This document shows positions 1 to 8,150 of a stretch of 25,861 bases of DNA, one piece after another. Numbering within the stretch: position 1 is the first letter of the stretch; each line of letters begins with the position of its first letter. The stretch covers positions 1-25,861 of the forward strand of contig CANHUM010000001.1 in assembly GCA_947463845.1 (NCBI GenBank), given 5' to 3'. Origin of the DNA: Comamonadaceae bacterium (lineage in GTDB: Bacteria > Pseudomonadota > Gammaproteobacteria > Burkholderiales > Burkholderiaceae_C). A program made the translations under genes and the position numbers. The notes under the pieces were generated by a model. The model saw only the letters and a program-made list of their open reading frames with translations, ran no database searches and had not been told where the DNA came from.

Positions 1-701
1 AATACCTGGGCTATGGCCTGCCACACGGCGACCTGATCCAGGAAGGCAATGTGGGCCTGATGAAGGCAGTCAAGCGCTTCGACCCCGATCAAGGCGTGCG
101 CCTGGTCAGCTACGCGCTGCACTGGATCAAGGCCGAGATCCACGAGTACATCCTGAAAAACTGGCGCATGGTCAAAGTGGCCACCACCAAGGCTCAGCGC
201 AAACTGTTCTTCAACCTGCGTTCCATGAAGCAGGGCTATAAAGCCGATGCCGAACAAGGCACGCACCGCGACACCCTGACACCCGACCAGGTCGACGCGA
301 TGGCGCACAGCCTGAATGTCAAGCGCGAGGAAGTGCTGGAGATGGAAATGCGCATGGCCGGTGGCGATGTGCTGTTGGACCCCGCCCCGTCGGACGACGG
401 CGAACAGGCCTTTGGCCCCATCGCCTACCTGGCCGATGTGAACCATGAGCCTACCGCGATGATCGAAGCGCACCAGCGCGACGTGATGGCCAGCGATGGC
501 TTGGCCAGCGCCTTGAGCGTGTTGGACGATCGCAGCCGCCGCATCGTGGAAGAGCGTTGGCTCAAGGTGAATGACAACGGCTCGGGCGGCATGACACTGC
601 ACCAGCTGGCCGACGAGTACGGTGTGAGCGCCGAGCGCATCCGCCAGATCGAAGTCGCCGCCATGAAGAAGATGAAAAAGGCTTTGGTCGAGTTCGCTTG
701 A
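1..701 (+). CDS. rpoH: RNA polymerase heat-shock sigma factor RpoH (sigma-32), 5' truncated
   Basis: The gene enters from the left edge: the frame is open from base 3, reads YLGYGLPHGDLIQEGNVGLM, and ends with TGA at 699-701. A GTG at 51 is an internal codon and not the start. Sigma region 2 is recognisable (LIQEGNVGLMKAVKRFDP, then VRLVSYALHWIKAEIHEYIL). It is followed by the RpoH-specific box QRKLFFNLR, which separates sigma-32 from RpoD and RpoS. The C-terminus carries region 4.2 with the helix-turn-helix LHQLADEYGVSAERIRQIE and a lysine-rich tail. The family directs core polymerase to heat-shock promoters. About 230 residues are present, so roughly the first quarter of a usual 300-residue protein is missing. 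A clear intrinsic terminator follows. Confidence 0.96.
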   Translation, partial: YLGYGLPHGDLIQEGNVGLMKAVKRFDPDQGVRLVSYALHWIKAEIHEYILKNWRMVKVATTKAQRKLFFNLRSMKQGYKADAEQGTHRDTLTPDQVDAMAHSLNVKREEVLEMEMRMAGGDVLLDPAPSDDGEQAFGPIAYLADVNHEPTAMIEAHQRDVMASDGLASALSVLDDRSRRIVEERWLKVNDNGSGGMTLHQLADEYGVSAERIRQIEVAAMKKMKKALVEFA

Positions 702-732
702 CCGCAGGCTCTGTGGGCCGCCTTGAATTCGG

Positions 733-759
733 ATACCCGGTTTGGACCGGGTATTTTTT
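733..759 (+). terminator. Rho-independent terminator of rpoH
   Basis: A perfect 8-bp stem, ATACCCGG (733-740) and CCGGGTAT (747-754), encloses a 6-base loop and runs into a T tract at 754-759. It lies 31 bases after the rpoH stop and ends 50 bases before the next start. Confidence 0.9.
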
Positions 760-809
760 CGCCTGCAGTGCGCTAAAGTCAGTGATCTTTGACTTTGAAA
801 GACCCCACC

Positions 810-1802
810 ATGACCCCTCGTATCCGCACAGGTTTTTCTCGCCGTCTCTTGGCACAGTCGGTTGGCGCCTGCTTGGCTTTTAGCCTGCTGCCTTCATGGG
901 CAAGCGCATGGCCCACACAAACTGTGCGCCTCGTGGTCGGCTTTCCGGCCGGCTCCAGCCCTGACCTGACAGCCCGCGCCTTGGCAGAGCCCCTGTCCAA
1001 AGCACTGGGCCAGACCGTGATCGTCGAGAACAAAGTGGGCGCTGGCGGGAACATCGCGGCCGACTTCGTGGCCAAGTCCACCGACGGCCACACCCTGGGT
1101 CTGATGATCAACGGCAACATGACGATTGCCCGCATCCTGAACCCCAAAGTACCTTATGACCCGCTCAAGGATCTTGCGCCGATCAGCCTGATCGGCAAAG
1201 CACCATTGGTACTCACTGTGCCAGCCAACGCGCCTGGACAAACCGCTGCCGACTGGCTCAGCCACGCCCAAAAGGCAGGCAACCAGCTGAGCTACGCTTC
1301 ACCCGGTGTGGGCACCGTGGGGCATCTGGGCATGGAGTTGCTCAAAACCAAAGCCGGTATTGCACCCGTGCATGTGCCATACCCTGGCAATCCCCAGATC
1401 ATCACCGCCATGCTGGGCGGTCAGGTGCAGCTGGCCTTGCTCCCGCCAGCCTTGTCGGCCGCCCAGGTCAGTGCGGGCAGACTGCGGGCCATTGGGGCCT
1501 CCAGCAGCGGCCGCAGCCCAGTAGCTGCCGAAGTGCCCAGCTTGGCCGAGATTGGGGTCAAGGACTACCAACTGGAAATCTGGAATGCAGTGGCAGCGCC
1601 CGCCTCGATGCCAGCGGCTGTGGCCATCAAGCTGTCTGCCGTGGTCAGCGACATCGTGCGCGCACCTGAGATGCGGGCCCGTTTGTTCCAGCAAGGCTGG
1701 CAAGTGGTGGGCTCATCACCCGAAGGTTTGCGCCACCGCATCGAAGCCGACACCAAGGCATTGGGCGACATCATCCGCAACCAGAAAATCGAGTTGAACT
1801 GA
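810..1802 (+). CDS. Bug-family (TctC) tripartite tricarboxylate transporter substrate-binding protein
   Basis: This is a periplasmic solute receptor of 330 residues, a usual length for the family. The N-terminus MTPRIRTGFSRRLLAQSVG followed by a hydrophobic stretch and ASA-W is a cleavable signal peptide; the SRRLL segment could suit Tat export, but Sec is equally possible. The mature part starts WPTQTVRLVVGFPAGSSPDLTAR, with the typical Bug motifs: the P(F/Y)xxGxxxD-like loop, GQTVIVENKVGAGGNIAADFVAK, and later GVGTVGHLGMELLK and VPYPGNPQIITAMLGGQV. Members bind small carboxylates; the substrate cannot be deduced. ATG at 810 is chosen over an in-frame TTG at 789 because the signal peptide begins there. 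No membrane components lie nearby, so it is an orphan receptor, as is common in Burkholderiales. It converges with the SCO1 gene. Confidence 0.93.
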   Translation: MTPRIRTGFSRRLLAQSVGACLAFSLLPSWASAWPTQTVRLVVGFPAGSSPDLTARALAEPLSKALGQTVIVENKVGAGGNIAADFVAKSTDGHTLGLMINGNMTIARILNPKVPYDPLKDLAPISLIGKAPLVLTVPANAPGQTAADWLSHAQKAGNQLSYASPGVGTVGHLGMELLKTKAGIAPVHVPYPGNPQIITAMLGGQVQLALLPPALSAAQVSAGRLRAIGASSSGRSPVAAEVPSLAEIGVKDYQLEIWNAVAAPASMPAAVAIKLSAVVSDIVRAPEMRARLFQQGWQVVGSSPEGLRHRIEADTKALGDIIRNQKIELN

Positions 1803-1875
1803 AACCCCGCCCAGGGCCAGTCGATCACAGGGGCGCTGGTGGTTTCACAAGAGCCACCCGCTGAGACTACCGAAC

Positions 1876-2484
1876 TTATTTTCCGCTGAGCAGGATCTTC
1901 ACATCGGCAGCCAGCGTTTCGGCACCGCTGGCGTGGCGGTTGTAAAGGCGTATGCGGCCTTGAGGATCAAAAGTGAAGCTGCCCGCCGAATGGTCCATGG
2001 TGTAACTGGTGGGGGTTTTGCCTTCGACCTTTTTGTAATAGATCTTGAAGTCCTTGGTGACTTTGGGCAGCTGCTCAGGGGTCGGGCGCAGCGCCACAAA
2101 GTCAGTGCCGAAATTGGCAACGTAGGCTTTGAGCAATTCGGGTGTATCCCGCTCGGGATCGACCGTGATGAAGATGCCTTGAAGCTTGGCCCCGTCAGGA
2201 CCCAGCAGTTGTTTGGCTTGGGCGATTTCCTGCAAAGCCGTAGGGCACACATCGGGGCATTGCGTGAAACCAAAAAACACCACCACCGCCTTGCCTGCAA
2301 AGTCCTTGAGGGTGCGCACCTGGCCATCCTGGTCGCTCAGCGTCCAGCCCTGGGCGTAATCGGCCCCTGTGATGTCCACCGCCTTGAAGGCGGGTTTGTC
2401 TGGGCTGCAAGCTGTCAAAGCCACCAGGGTGGTGCTCAGACTCCATGCCCCGACAAGGCGCCAAAAAACTCTACGCTGCAGCAT
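1876..2484 (-). CDS. SCO1/SenC copper chaperone for cytochrome c oxidase
   Basis: A 202-residue thioredoxin-fold protein of the SCO family, which delivers copper to the CuA site of oxidase subunit II. The N-terminus is a membrane anchor with a lipobox, LTAC, at Cys26, so it is probably a lipoprotein facing the periplasm. The copper-binding set is complete: FFGFTQCPDVCP gives Cys76 and Cys80, and YTMDHSAGSF gives His165. TVDPERDTPE is the conserved SCO loop. The chosen ATG lies 10 bases after the ctaB stop with an AAGG upstream; a TTG start 15 codons earlier would run into ctaB. It is the last gene of the SURF1 to ctaB block. Confidence 0.93.
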   Translation of the reverse strand: MLQRRVFWRLVGAWSLSTTLVALTACSPDKPAFKAVDITGADYAQGWTLSDQDGQVRTLKDFAGKAVVVFFGFTQCPDVCPTALQEIAQAKQLLGPDGAKLQGIFITVDPERDTPELLKAYVANFGTDFVALRPTPEQLPKVTKDFKIYYKKVEGKTPTSYTMDHSAGSFTFDPQGRIRLYNRHASGAETLAADVKILLSGK

Positions 2485-2494
2485 GCCTGTGGCC

Positions 2495-3391
2495 TTAGAA
2501 AAGATAGTGATCCAGCAGTAAAGCGGCAAACAGGGCGCTCAGATGAATCAAAGAAAAACGGAAGGTCTTGCGGGCCAACTCGTCCGAGTATTCACGGTAC
2601 AAGGCGACCGCGTAGGCCATGAAGCCGATGCTCAGCACCACAGCAGCAGCCAGGTACAACCAGGAACTCATGCCATACACAAAAGGCATGAGGCAGGACG
2701 CCATCAACACAATCGTGTAAAGCAGAATTTGCAGGCGCGTGAATTCGTTGCCATGGGTCACGGGCAACATGGGCAAACCCGATTTGCGGTAGTCCTCAAC
2801 CCTGTAAAGCGCCAAAGCCCAAAAGTGGGGAGGCGTCCATAAAAAAATGATCAAAAACAGGATCAGCGCCTCAGGGCCGATCTGACCCGTCATGGCCGCC
2901 CAGCCCAGGACCGGTGGCATGGCACCACTGGCACCGCCAATGACGATGTTTTGCGGCGTCAAGGGTTTCAAAACCACCGTGTAGATGATGGCGTAACCCA
3001 CAAAGGTGGCAAAGGTCAACCACATGGTGAGCGGGTTGACCAGCACATACAGCACCGCAGAGCCCACTGCGCACAAGATGGCCGAAAACAGCAGTGCCTG
3101 TCTGTCGCTCAGTTCGCCTTTGGCCGTGGGTCGCCATGCGGTGCGCTTCATCTTGGCATCGATGGTTTTTTCGACCAGACAGTTGAAGGCAGCAGCCGCG
3201 CCGGCCACCAGCCAAATCCCGATACAAGCCCACAGACCCAGCTTCAATTCGGCCCAGCTGGGCACACCCGGCACGGCCAGCACCATGCCAATCAGGGCGC
3301 AAAAAACAATCAACTGAACCACCCGCGGTTTGGTCAACGCGTAATACTGCTGCCAGGCAGTCATGGGCAAACGAGCGGTGGCGGCGGTCAT
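2495..3391 (-). CDS. ctaB: Protoheme IX farnesyltransferase (heme O synthase)
   Basis: This 298-residue polytopic inner-membrane enzyme transfers a farnesyl group from farnesyl diphosphate to heme B, giving heme O, the precursor of heme A. The UbiA-type signature region is present as [24 protein letters not shown] near residues 70-100. A second conserved loop, [28 protein letters not shown], follows. About eight to nine hydrophobic segments are evident, as in the family. Its ATG overlaps the ctaA stop by 4 bases (ATGA at 3388-3391), suggesting translational coupling to the enzyme that uses its product. Confidence 0.96.
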   Translation of the reverse strand: MTAATARLPMTAWQQYYALTKPRVVQLIVFCALIGMVLAVPGVPSWAELKLGLWACIGIWLVAGAAAAFNCLVEKTIDAKMKRTAWRPTAKGELSDRQALLFSAILCAVGSAVLYVLVNPLTMWLTFATFVGYAIIYTVVLKPLTPQNIVIGGASGAMPPVLGWAAMTGQIGPEALILFLIIFLWTPPHFWALALYRVEDYRKSGLPMLPVTHGNEFTRLQILLYTIVLMASCLMPFVYGMSSWLYLAAAVVLSIGFMAYAVALYREYSDELARKTFRFSLIHLSALFAALLLDHYLF

Positions 3392-4518
3392 GGGGCAAGC
3401 CTTGAGGAAAACGTCATACGGTGTGCATTATCGGCTCGGCTGACAGACAGCACCCAGGTCATGGTCACCACCATGGCAGCGGCGCCACCCGTATGCAAAA
3501 CGGCAGCCAGCAATGGCCAGCCCAACACCACATTGGAGAGCCCGGTGATCAATTGCAAGGCAGAAAGGCCCAGCAGCCAGCGGCCCGCCAAATTCAGTCC
3601 GGTTTGTTGGCGCAAATGCCAACCCACCCAGACCAGCACGCCCAAAACCAGCCAAGCTGCCGAGCGATGGACGAAGTGAATGGTGGACAAAGCCAGGAAG
3701 GGCAACAGTTCACCACCCGAGGTGTAACCCAGTTCTCGCCAAACACTGAAACCTTCCCAGTTCATGTCGGGCACCCATTGGCCGTGACAGGTCGGGAAAT
3801 CGGGACACGCCAACACCGCGTAGTTGGTGCTGACCCAGCCCCCCAAGGCGATCTGCACCCACAAAAGTCCAAAACCGATCCACAAACCCCGGCGCAAAAA
3901 AGGCGGCAGGAACCGACGGCCTGCGCCATCGTAGCGCACGGCTTGTGCCATGAGCAAAGCTAATAAGCCAATCCCAAACATGAGGTGCAACGTGACGATG
4001 GCCGGAAAGAGCTTCATGGTCACGGTGAGCGCACCAAAAGCCCCCTGCAGGCACACCCACACCAGGGTCAAAGTGGGCAGCCAGGGGCTGACCTCGCGGC
4101 TTTGGCGGCGCAACCACCAGGTCATGCCGGCCAGCGTGAGGATCAACACCCCGACCCCTGTGGCCAGGTAGCGGTGCACCATCTCGATCCAAGCCTTGCT
4201 GTGGGTCACGGGGCCCGTGGGCATGGCCGTTTGCGCTGCTGTGATTTCGACTTTGGCGCCGATGGGTGTGGCACTGCCATAGCATCCAGGCCAATCAGGG
4301 CAACCCAATCCGGAGTCGGTCAAGCGTGTGAACGCCCCAAACAACACCAGGTCAAAAGTCAGGAACAAGGTGATCAGGGTCAAGGCCTTCAGGCGGCTTG
4401 AAGGGCTGGCTTGGCGTTGGCGCCACAGCCACCAGGCCAGCGGCAAAGCCGCCACAGCCAAGCCCACAGCCATCAGCTCCAGCACAGGCTCCAGGTTGTA
4501 CAGCGCAACTTCATTCAT
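3388..4518 (-). CDS. ctaA: Heme A synthase (COX15/CtaA)
   Basis: A 376-residue polytopic membrane protein that oxidises heme O to heme A. The conserved heme-ligand histidines are visible at His115 ([10 protein letters not shown]), His178 (TLHLMFG), His284 (HFVHRSAAW) and His342 (VLHTGGAA). Both halves carry a cysteine pair in a periplasmic loop: Cys73/Cys79 in LGCPDWPGC and Cys238/Cys244 in ACPDFPTC. This is the two-disulfide form of the family. Eight membrane segments fit the sequence. It starts 3 bases after the upstream gene stop and overlaps ctaB by 4 bases, so the two heme-modifying enzymes are made together. Confidence 0.96.
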   Translation of the reverse strand: MNEVALYNLEPVLELMAVGLAVAALPLAWWLWRQRQASPSSRLKALTLITLFLTFDLVLFGAFTRLTDSGLGCPDWPGCYGSATPIGAKVEITAAQTAMPTGPVTHSKAWIEMVHRYLATGVGVLILTLAGMTWWLRRQSREVSPWLPTLTLVWVCLQGAFGALTVTMKLFPAIVTLHLMFGIGLLALLMAQAVRYDGAGRRFLPPFLRRGLWIGFGLLWVQIALGGWVSTNYAVLACPDFPTCHGQWVPDMNWEGFSVWRELGYTSGGELLPFLALSTIHFVHRSAAWLVLGVLVWVGWHLRQQTGLNLAGRWLLGLSALQLITGLSNVVLGWPLLAAVLHTGGAAAMVVTMTWVLSVSRADNAHRMTFSSRLAP

Positions 4519-4521
4519 GGC

Positions 4522-5235
4522 TCAACGTCCTGCCTGGTCCCAGGATGAGGACGCCTTGAGCAAGCGGCTCAAGTCCCTTTTGGCTTTGGAGGCCCCAGCC
4601 ACGTCCATGTTCGCTGGAAAACGCATCATGAAATTGCCCATCGGATCGACCACATACAGATGGTCTTGCAGTTGCTGCCCCATGCCTGGACTGATCCACG
4701 AAGCCAGCGTCTGGGGGTCCATGCGCAGAACATGGGCCCCTTGGAGCGCAGCGTGCAATTCTTGGGCAAGGGGCACGGCATCGGTCACCAGCCAGACCCG
4801 GTCGAGCCGATCTTTGTCACGCCCCAGGATCTCTCTCAACTGCCTCTGGAAATACAGGTTTTGCTGGCAACGTTCCTCGCATGCCCCAGAAGAGACATTG
4901 ACCAGCAACCATTGCCCCTTGAGGGACTTCAAGGACACCTCTTCACCTTGGTCATTTTTCACCACGATGGCAGGCATGTCTTTTTGCGGCTGAATCAGTT
5001 CGCCGTAAACGCTGCGACCCTCAGGTCTGAGCACGTAATAGGTGAAATAAGAAGCGATGACGGGCGACGCGCAGACCAAGAGCATCGCGATCATTTTCCA
5101 ACGCCCGATGCGTGTGCGCCGTGCATCCGCATGGATCACCTCGCCGGGACTGGGCAGGTCATGAACCGTCATGGCCCAAGGACTTTCAGGCTTTTCTTTG
5201 GAGGCGGCGGGGTTGGACAATTTGGAACCAGACAT
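4522..5235 (-). CDS. SCO-like thioredoxin-fold membrane protein of the oxidase cluster
   Basis: A 237-residue protein with a cytoplasmic N-terminus, one membrane segment at about residues 48-67 (KMIAMLLVCASPVIASYFTY) and a periplasmic domain resembling SCO/thioredoxin proteins. The domain has a CxxxC pair (Cys119, Cys123 in SSGACEERC) in the position of the SCO copper cysteines, and a DPMGNFMMRF strand like the SCO DPxG motif. The copper-binding histidine of SCO1 is not clearly present; His192 lies only five residues before the DP. It probably acts in oxidase assembly as a thiol reductase or copper helper, inferred from its place between SURF1 and ctaA. The start is uncertain: ATG at 5235 overlaps the SURF1 end by 50 bases, while ATG at 5172 would avoid the overlap and still keep the membrane segment. 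Confidence 0.8.
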   Translation of the reverse strand: MSGSKLSNPAASKEKPESPWAMTVHDLPSPGEVIHADARRTRIGRWKMIAMLLVCASPVIASYFTYYVLRPEGRSVYGELIQPQKDMPAIVVKNDQGEEVSLKSLKGQWLLVNVSSGACEERCQQNLYFQRQLREILGRDKDRLDRVWLVTDAVPLAQELHAALQGAHVLRMDPQTLASWISPGMGQQLQDHLYVVDPMGNFMMRFPANMDVAGASKAKRDLSRLLKASSSWDQAGR

Positions 5236-5929
5236 AAAGTAATGCAATCAAGGCGCTCAGGCCAAACCATTGGAAAGCGTATCCGTGGTGCTTTTCAACA
5301 CCACTGGCCACCACAGGCCATTCCCGAAGCAGTCCATCCGACATCTCACCGGACTGCAACAGCGTGACTGGAGGCAGATCCAAACCTGTTTCCTGTTGGA
5401 AGCTCTGCCAATCCAGATTTTGCCGTATCGGCCCCTTCTCCTCCCCGCCAAAGTCATAGAGCCTTGAAGGCCATGGGGCCAAATTTCCGCTGACTTCGAC
5501 CCGCTCAACTGGCGTCTTGACTTGCGGCAATGCGGTTCGGTCAGTGAAAGATCGCTGGGCCCAACCGCGCTGCACGATGAGGGTGATGCCCGAGTTCTCC
5601 AGCTTCAACGGGGTCAAGACAAAAAATCCGGGTTTGGCATTCATCTGTCGGTTCTCCAGATAAACCGTGTGTTCATGAAGCCAATGACCGACGAGCACCA
5701 TGCGGCGGTGCATCAAGTCAGCGCGCAACTGAGGTTGGGTCCAATCCGCGTTCAGAGTTTGTCCGTCCAATACCTGTTTTTGAGCCTGTAGAGTCCGGGC
5801 TTGCTGCAAAGCCGTTTTTTCAGCCGCTCTGCCCAATTGCCATAGTCCCAGCGAAAAAGTGATGCCCACACCCAACAAGGCGAGTGCCAGCAAGAGCCAT
5901 CTTTGAAGCGCCGGGGTTTTAGGAGTCAT
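5186..5929 (-). CDS. SURF1 family cytochrome oxidase assembly protein
   Basis: A 247-residue protein with the SURF1 layout: a membrane helix near each end (residues 10-30 and about 220-240) and a periplasmic middle domain. Diagnostic motifs are FSLGLWQLGRAAEK after the first helix, GHWLHEHTVYLENRQMNAKPGFFVLTPL, IVQRGWAQR, and HHGYAFQWFGLSALIALLYVWF at the end. SURF1 proteins help supply heme A to oxidase subunit I. It is first in the minus-strand block ending with SCO1. Its ATG is only 14 bases from the divergent ATG of the twin-transmembrane gene, so its promoter must overlap that gene. Confidence 0.93.
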   Translation of the reverse strand: MTPKTPALQRWLLLALALLGVGITFSLGLWQLGRAAEKTALQQARTLQAQKQVLDGQTLNADWTQPQLRADLMHRRMVLVGHWLHEHTVYLENRQMNAKPGFFVLTPLKLENSGITLIVQRGWAQRSFTDRTALPQVKTPVERVEVSGNLAPWPSRLYDFGGEEKGPIRQNLDWQSFQQETGLDLPPVTLLQSGEMSDGLLREWPVVASGVEKHHGYAFQWFGLSALIALLYVWFQIVQPRRLQRKA

Positions 5930-5943
5930 TGGATAATGGGGTC

Positions 5944-6177
5944 ATGAAAATACTGGTTGCTGTCACCTTCATGGCCATCTTGGCCAGCCTGATCTGGGCT
6001 CTGCTGCACATGATGCGTGGCAGTGCACCGCCCGAAGAAGGCCTTGCGCCACCCAAAAACAAAATGGCAACCGCCTTGGCCCTGCGGGTTGGTTTGTCGA
6101 TTGTGCTGTTTGTTTGCGTTCTCATTTCCTGGAAGATGGGATGGATCCAACCTACAGGTATTCCACCCGGCGTTTGA
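5944..6177 (+). CDS. Small twin-transmembrane protein (DUF2909-like)
   Basis: A 77-residue protein with two hydrophobic helices: residues 1-25 (KILVAVTFMAILASLIWALL) and about 50-70 (RVGLSIVLFVCVLISWKMGW). A short loop rich in Pro and Glu joins them. This length and layout match the DUF2909 twin-transmembrane proteins found beside cytochrome oxidase genes in betaproteobacteria. The function is not known; a role in oxidase assembly is suggested only by position. The ATG at 5944 is chosen over a TTG at 5929 because the first helix starts there. It is transcribed opposite to both oxidase blocks and ends in a strong shared terminator. Confidence 0.85.
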   Translation: MKILVAVTFMAILASLIWALLHMMRGSAPPEEGLAPPKNKMATALALRVGLSIVLFVCVLISWKMGWIQPTGIPPGV

Positions 6178-6208
6178 GCCTGCAGCCTCGATTTGAAGGC
6201 ACCACAAC

Positions 6209-6234
6209 AAAAAAGCGCCCTTGGGCGCTTTTTT
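6209..6234. terminator. Bidirectional intrinsic terminator
   Basis: A near-perfect palindrome in which AAAAAAGCGCC (6209-6219) pairs with GGCGCTTTTTT (6224-6234) across a CTTG loop. T runs on both strands let it end transcripts from the plus-strand small membrane gene and from the minus-strand oxidase operon ending with ctaE. Confidence 0.93.
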
Positions 6235-6250
6235 GCTGAAAGCTAGGCTA

Positions 6251-7132
6251 TCACATCCAATAAACCAGGATGTACAAGCCCAACCAAACCACGTCGACAA
6301 AGTGCCAATACCAGGCGGCACCTTCAAAACCAAAATGACGGTCTTTGGTGAAGTGGCCCTTTTGCAGACGCAGAGTGATGAACAGCAGCATCAACATACC
6401 GACAAACACGTGGAAGCCATGGAAGCCGGTCAACATGTAAAAAGTCGAGCCATAGATACCGGATGACAGCTTCAGATTCAGGTCACCCCAAGCATAGGCG
6501 TACTCGTAGCCCTGAACGAACAGGAAAACAAGACCCAAGATGACCGTCATCCACATGTATTTGATGGTTTTGGCGCGATCACCCACTTGCAAGGCATGGT
6601 GGGCAATGGTCAGTGTCACGCCCGAGGTCAAAAGCAGCGCGGTGTTGATGGTGGGCAACCAGAAGGGCCCCATGGTCTTGAACGGTTCAACAATGCCAGC
6701 AGGGGATGTGGTCGCTCCCGCCACCACACTGGGCCAAGCCGCTTTGAAATCAGGCCACAGCAAGGCGTTTTCCAGGCTGCCCAGTGCCGGGATCGAATGC
6801 GAGCGCGCCCACCACAGGGCCGTGAAAAAAGCACCGAAAAACATGACCTCAGAGAAAATGAACCAGGTCATGCTCCAACGGTACGACAGGTCGATCTTGC
6901 GACCATACATGCCCGTTTCGCTCTCATGCACCGCTTCAGAGAACCACTGGTACAAGACCACCAACCACCAGGCCATGCCAAAGAACAGGCAATACATGCC
7001 CCACTCGGAACCATTGATCCACTGTCCAGCGCCCAAAATGACGAAGAACAAGCCAATCGCCGACATCACAGGGTGGCGTGATTCGTGTGGGACGTAGTAA
7101 TAAGGCGTGCCGCCGTGTGCTGCTGAACTCAT
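6251..7132 (-). CDS. ctaE: Cytochrome c oxidase subunit III
   Basis: A 293-residue polytopic core subunit of the aa3-type oxidase. It has the seven-helix form of subunit III, with MTWFIFSEVMFFGAFFTALWWARS, then LLTSGVTLTIAHHAL, and the C-terminal motif GFHGFHVFVGMLMLLFITLRL ending in YWHFVDVVWLGLYILVYW. Subunit III stabilises the CuB/heme a3 site and the proton uptake path. The ATG at 7132 has an AGGAG five bases upstream; an upstream in-frame start at 7165 has no such site. It is the last gene of the DUF2244 to ctaE operon. Confidence 0.97.
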   Translation of the reverse strand: MSSAAHGGTPYYYVPHESRHPVMSAIGLFFVILGAGQWINGSEWGMYCLFFGMAWWLVVLYQWFSEAVHESETGMYGRKIDLSYRWSMTWFIFSEVMFFGAFFTALWWARSHSIPALGSLENALLWPDFKAAWPSVVAGATTSPAGIVEPFKTMGPFWLPTINTALLLTSGVTLTIAHHALQVGDRAKTIKYMWMTVILGLVFLFVQGYEYAYAWGDLNLKLSSGIYGSTFYMLTGFHGFHVFVGMLMLLFITLRLQKGHFTKDRHFGFEGAAWYWHFVDVVWLGLYILVYWM

Positions 7133-7174
7133 GAAAACTCCTGCTCTCTCTTCATTCGAAATCAAATCGATGGT

Positions 7175-7402
7175 TTAAAGGACATTGGGCTGTGCGACAA
7201 CCCAATTGACCAAGGCAATCAGCCCCAATACAAACAACAATGCCGCCCCGATGCCAACACCAATGATGTGAAAAGGGTTGAGCTTTTCCACATCTTGTTG
7301 GTACTCCGACCCCTTGCGCAAACCGACAAAAGACCAAAGCACCGCTTGAACCGTCCTCCACAACGAGGCCTTGCTCACCAGCTTGGGGTCCCGAGATTTC
7401 AT
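7175..7402 (-). CDS. DUF2970 small membrane protein
   Basis: A 75-residue protein matching DUF2970. A polar N-terminus contains the conserved WRTVQAVLWSFVGLRKGSEYQQDVEKLNP, followed by a single C-terminal membrane helix, FHIIGVGIGAALLFVLGLIA. Its ATG overlaps the ctaG stop by 4 bases (7399-7402), so it is translationally coupled to the CuB chaperone. The family is regularly found in betaproteobacterial oxidase operons; its role has not been settled as far as I know. Confidence 0.9.
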   Translation of the reverse strand: MKSRDPKLVSKASLWRTVQAVLWSFVGLRKGSEYQQDVEKLNPFHIIGVGIGAALLFVLGLIALVNWVVAQPNVL

Positions 7403-8022
7403 GAACCCGATCCCGTCACATCCCTACCTTGGGTAGAGGCCACTGGGGCACCGGGGGCCGCGGGGGTTCTGCCACCCACCTCGAAGAAGGTGTAAGACAA
7501 GGTGATGGTGGTGACATCCTTGGACAACTTGGGATCGATCACAAATGCCACTGGCCAAGCCTTTTTCTCGCCCGCTTCCAAGGTGTATTCGTTGAAGCAG
7601 AAACACTCCAGCTTGTTGAAATGGCTGGCGGCCTGCCGTGGTGCATAACTGGGAATAGCCTGGGCTGCCATGCGACGGTTCTGGATGTTCTGGAACTCGT
7701 ACATGACGGTGGTCAACTCACCCGGATGAACTTGCATGGACCTTTTCTCGGGCTTGAAATCCCAAGGCCCACGCACGTTGGCGTCAAATTCGACCGTGAT
7801 GGTGCGGCTGGTGTCGACTTGGCTGTTGCGCAAGACATCGGCAGCCTTGCCTGCCTTGGCATTGCCAGGAACCTGGGTTTCAGAAATCGACAGAACATTG
7901 ATGCCTGTGATCTCGCAAATGGCCTTGTAAATCGGCACCAGTGCATACCCGAAGCAGAACATGCCTGCAGTCACCACTGCAAGCTTGCCCACCATCTTCA
8001 GGTTTTCACCGCGCAGATTCAT
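7399..8022 (-). CDS. ctaG: Cytochrome c oxidase assembly protein CtaG/Cox11 (CuB chaperone)
   Basis: A 207-residue protein with one N-terminal membrane helix (residues 9-31) and a periplasmic Cox11 immunoglobulin-like domain. The copper motif KLECFCFNEYTL supplies Cys140 and Cys142, and the third conserved cysteine is Cys36 in YKAICEITG. LVPIYKAICEITGINVL and TVEFDANVRGPWDFKP are typical. The family inserts copper into the CuB site of subunit I. The tail after VGGRTP is a low-complexity Ala/Pro/Gly extension. It begins 9 bases after the 36-residue small assembly protein and overlaps the DUF2970 start. Confidence 0.96.
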   Translation of the reverse strand: MNLRGENLKMVGKLAVVTAGMFCFGYALVPIYKAICEITGINVLSISETQVPGNAKAGKAADVLRNSQVDTSRTITVEFDANVRGPWDFKPEKRSMQVHPGELTTVMYEFQNIQNRRMAAQAIPSYAPRQAASHFNKLECFCFNEYTLEAGEKKAWPVAFVIDPKLSKDVTTITLSYTFFEVGGRTPAAPGAPVASTQGRDVTGSGS

Positions 8023-8031
8023 CAGGGTCTT

Positions 8032-8142
8032 TCAAGGGTTGAGCAACAACAACTTGGCCACAAACCCCGCCAGGACGGCACAGGCCACAGAAGCCAGGAT
8101 CAGTCCCAGACGGATGTTGCTTTTTCTTTGCTCAGGTGTCAT
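8032..8142 (-). CDS. Cytochrome oxidase small assembly protein (36 residues)
   Basis: A tiny gene between ctaD and ctaG. It starts with ATG at 8142, 8 bases after the ctaD stop, and ends with TGA 9 bases before ctaG. The protein begins MTPEQRKSNIRLGLILASV and continues as one membrane helix to a LLLLNP end. The polar N-terminus with basic residues, the single helix and the exact position match the small proteins annotated in Burkholderiales as cytochrome oxidase small assembly protein. Its tight spacing inside the operon supports real translation. The molecular role is unknown. Confidence 0.85.
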   Translation of the reverse strand: MTPEQRKSNIRLGLILASVACAVLAGFVAKLLLLNP

Positions 8143-8150
8143 GGCCAATT

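Noticed and set aside
1801..1856. Possible stem between GAAACC and GGTTTC after the Bug receptor gene
   Set aside because: The stem is short, the interior pairs poorly and there is no T tract; no terminator can be supported.
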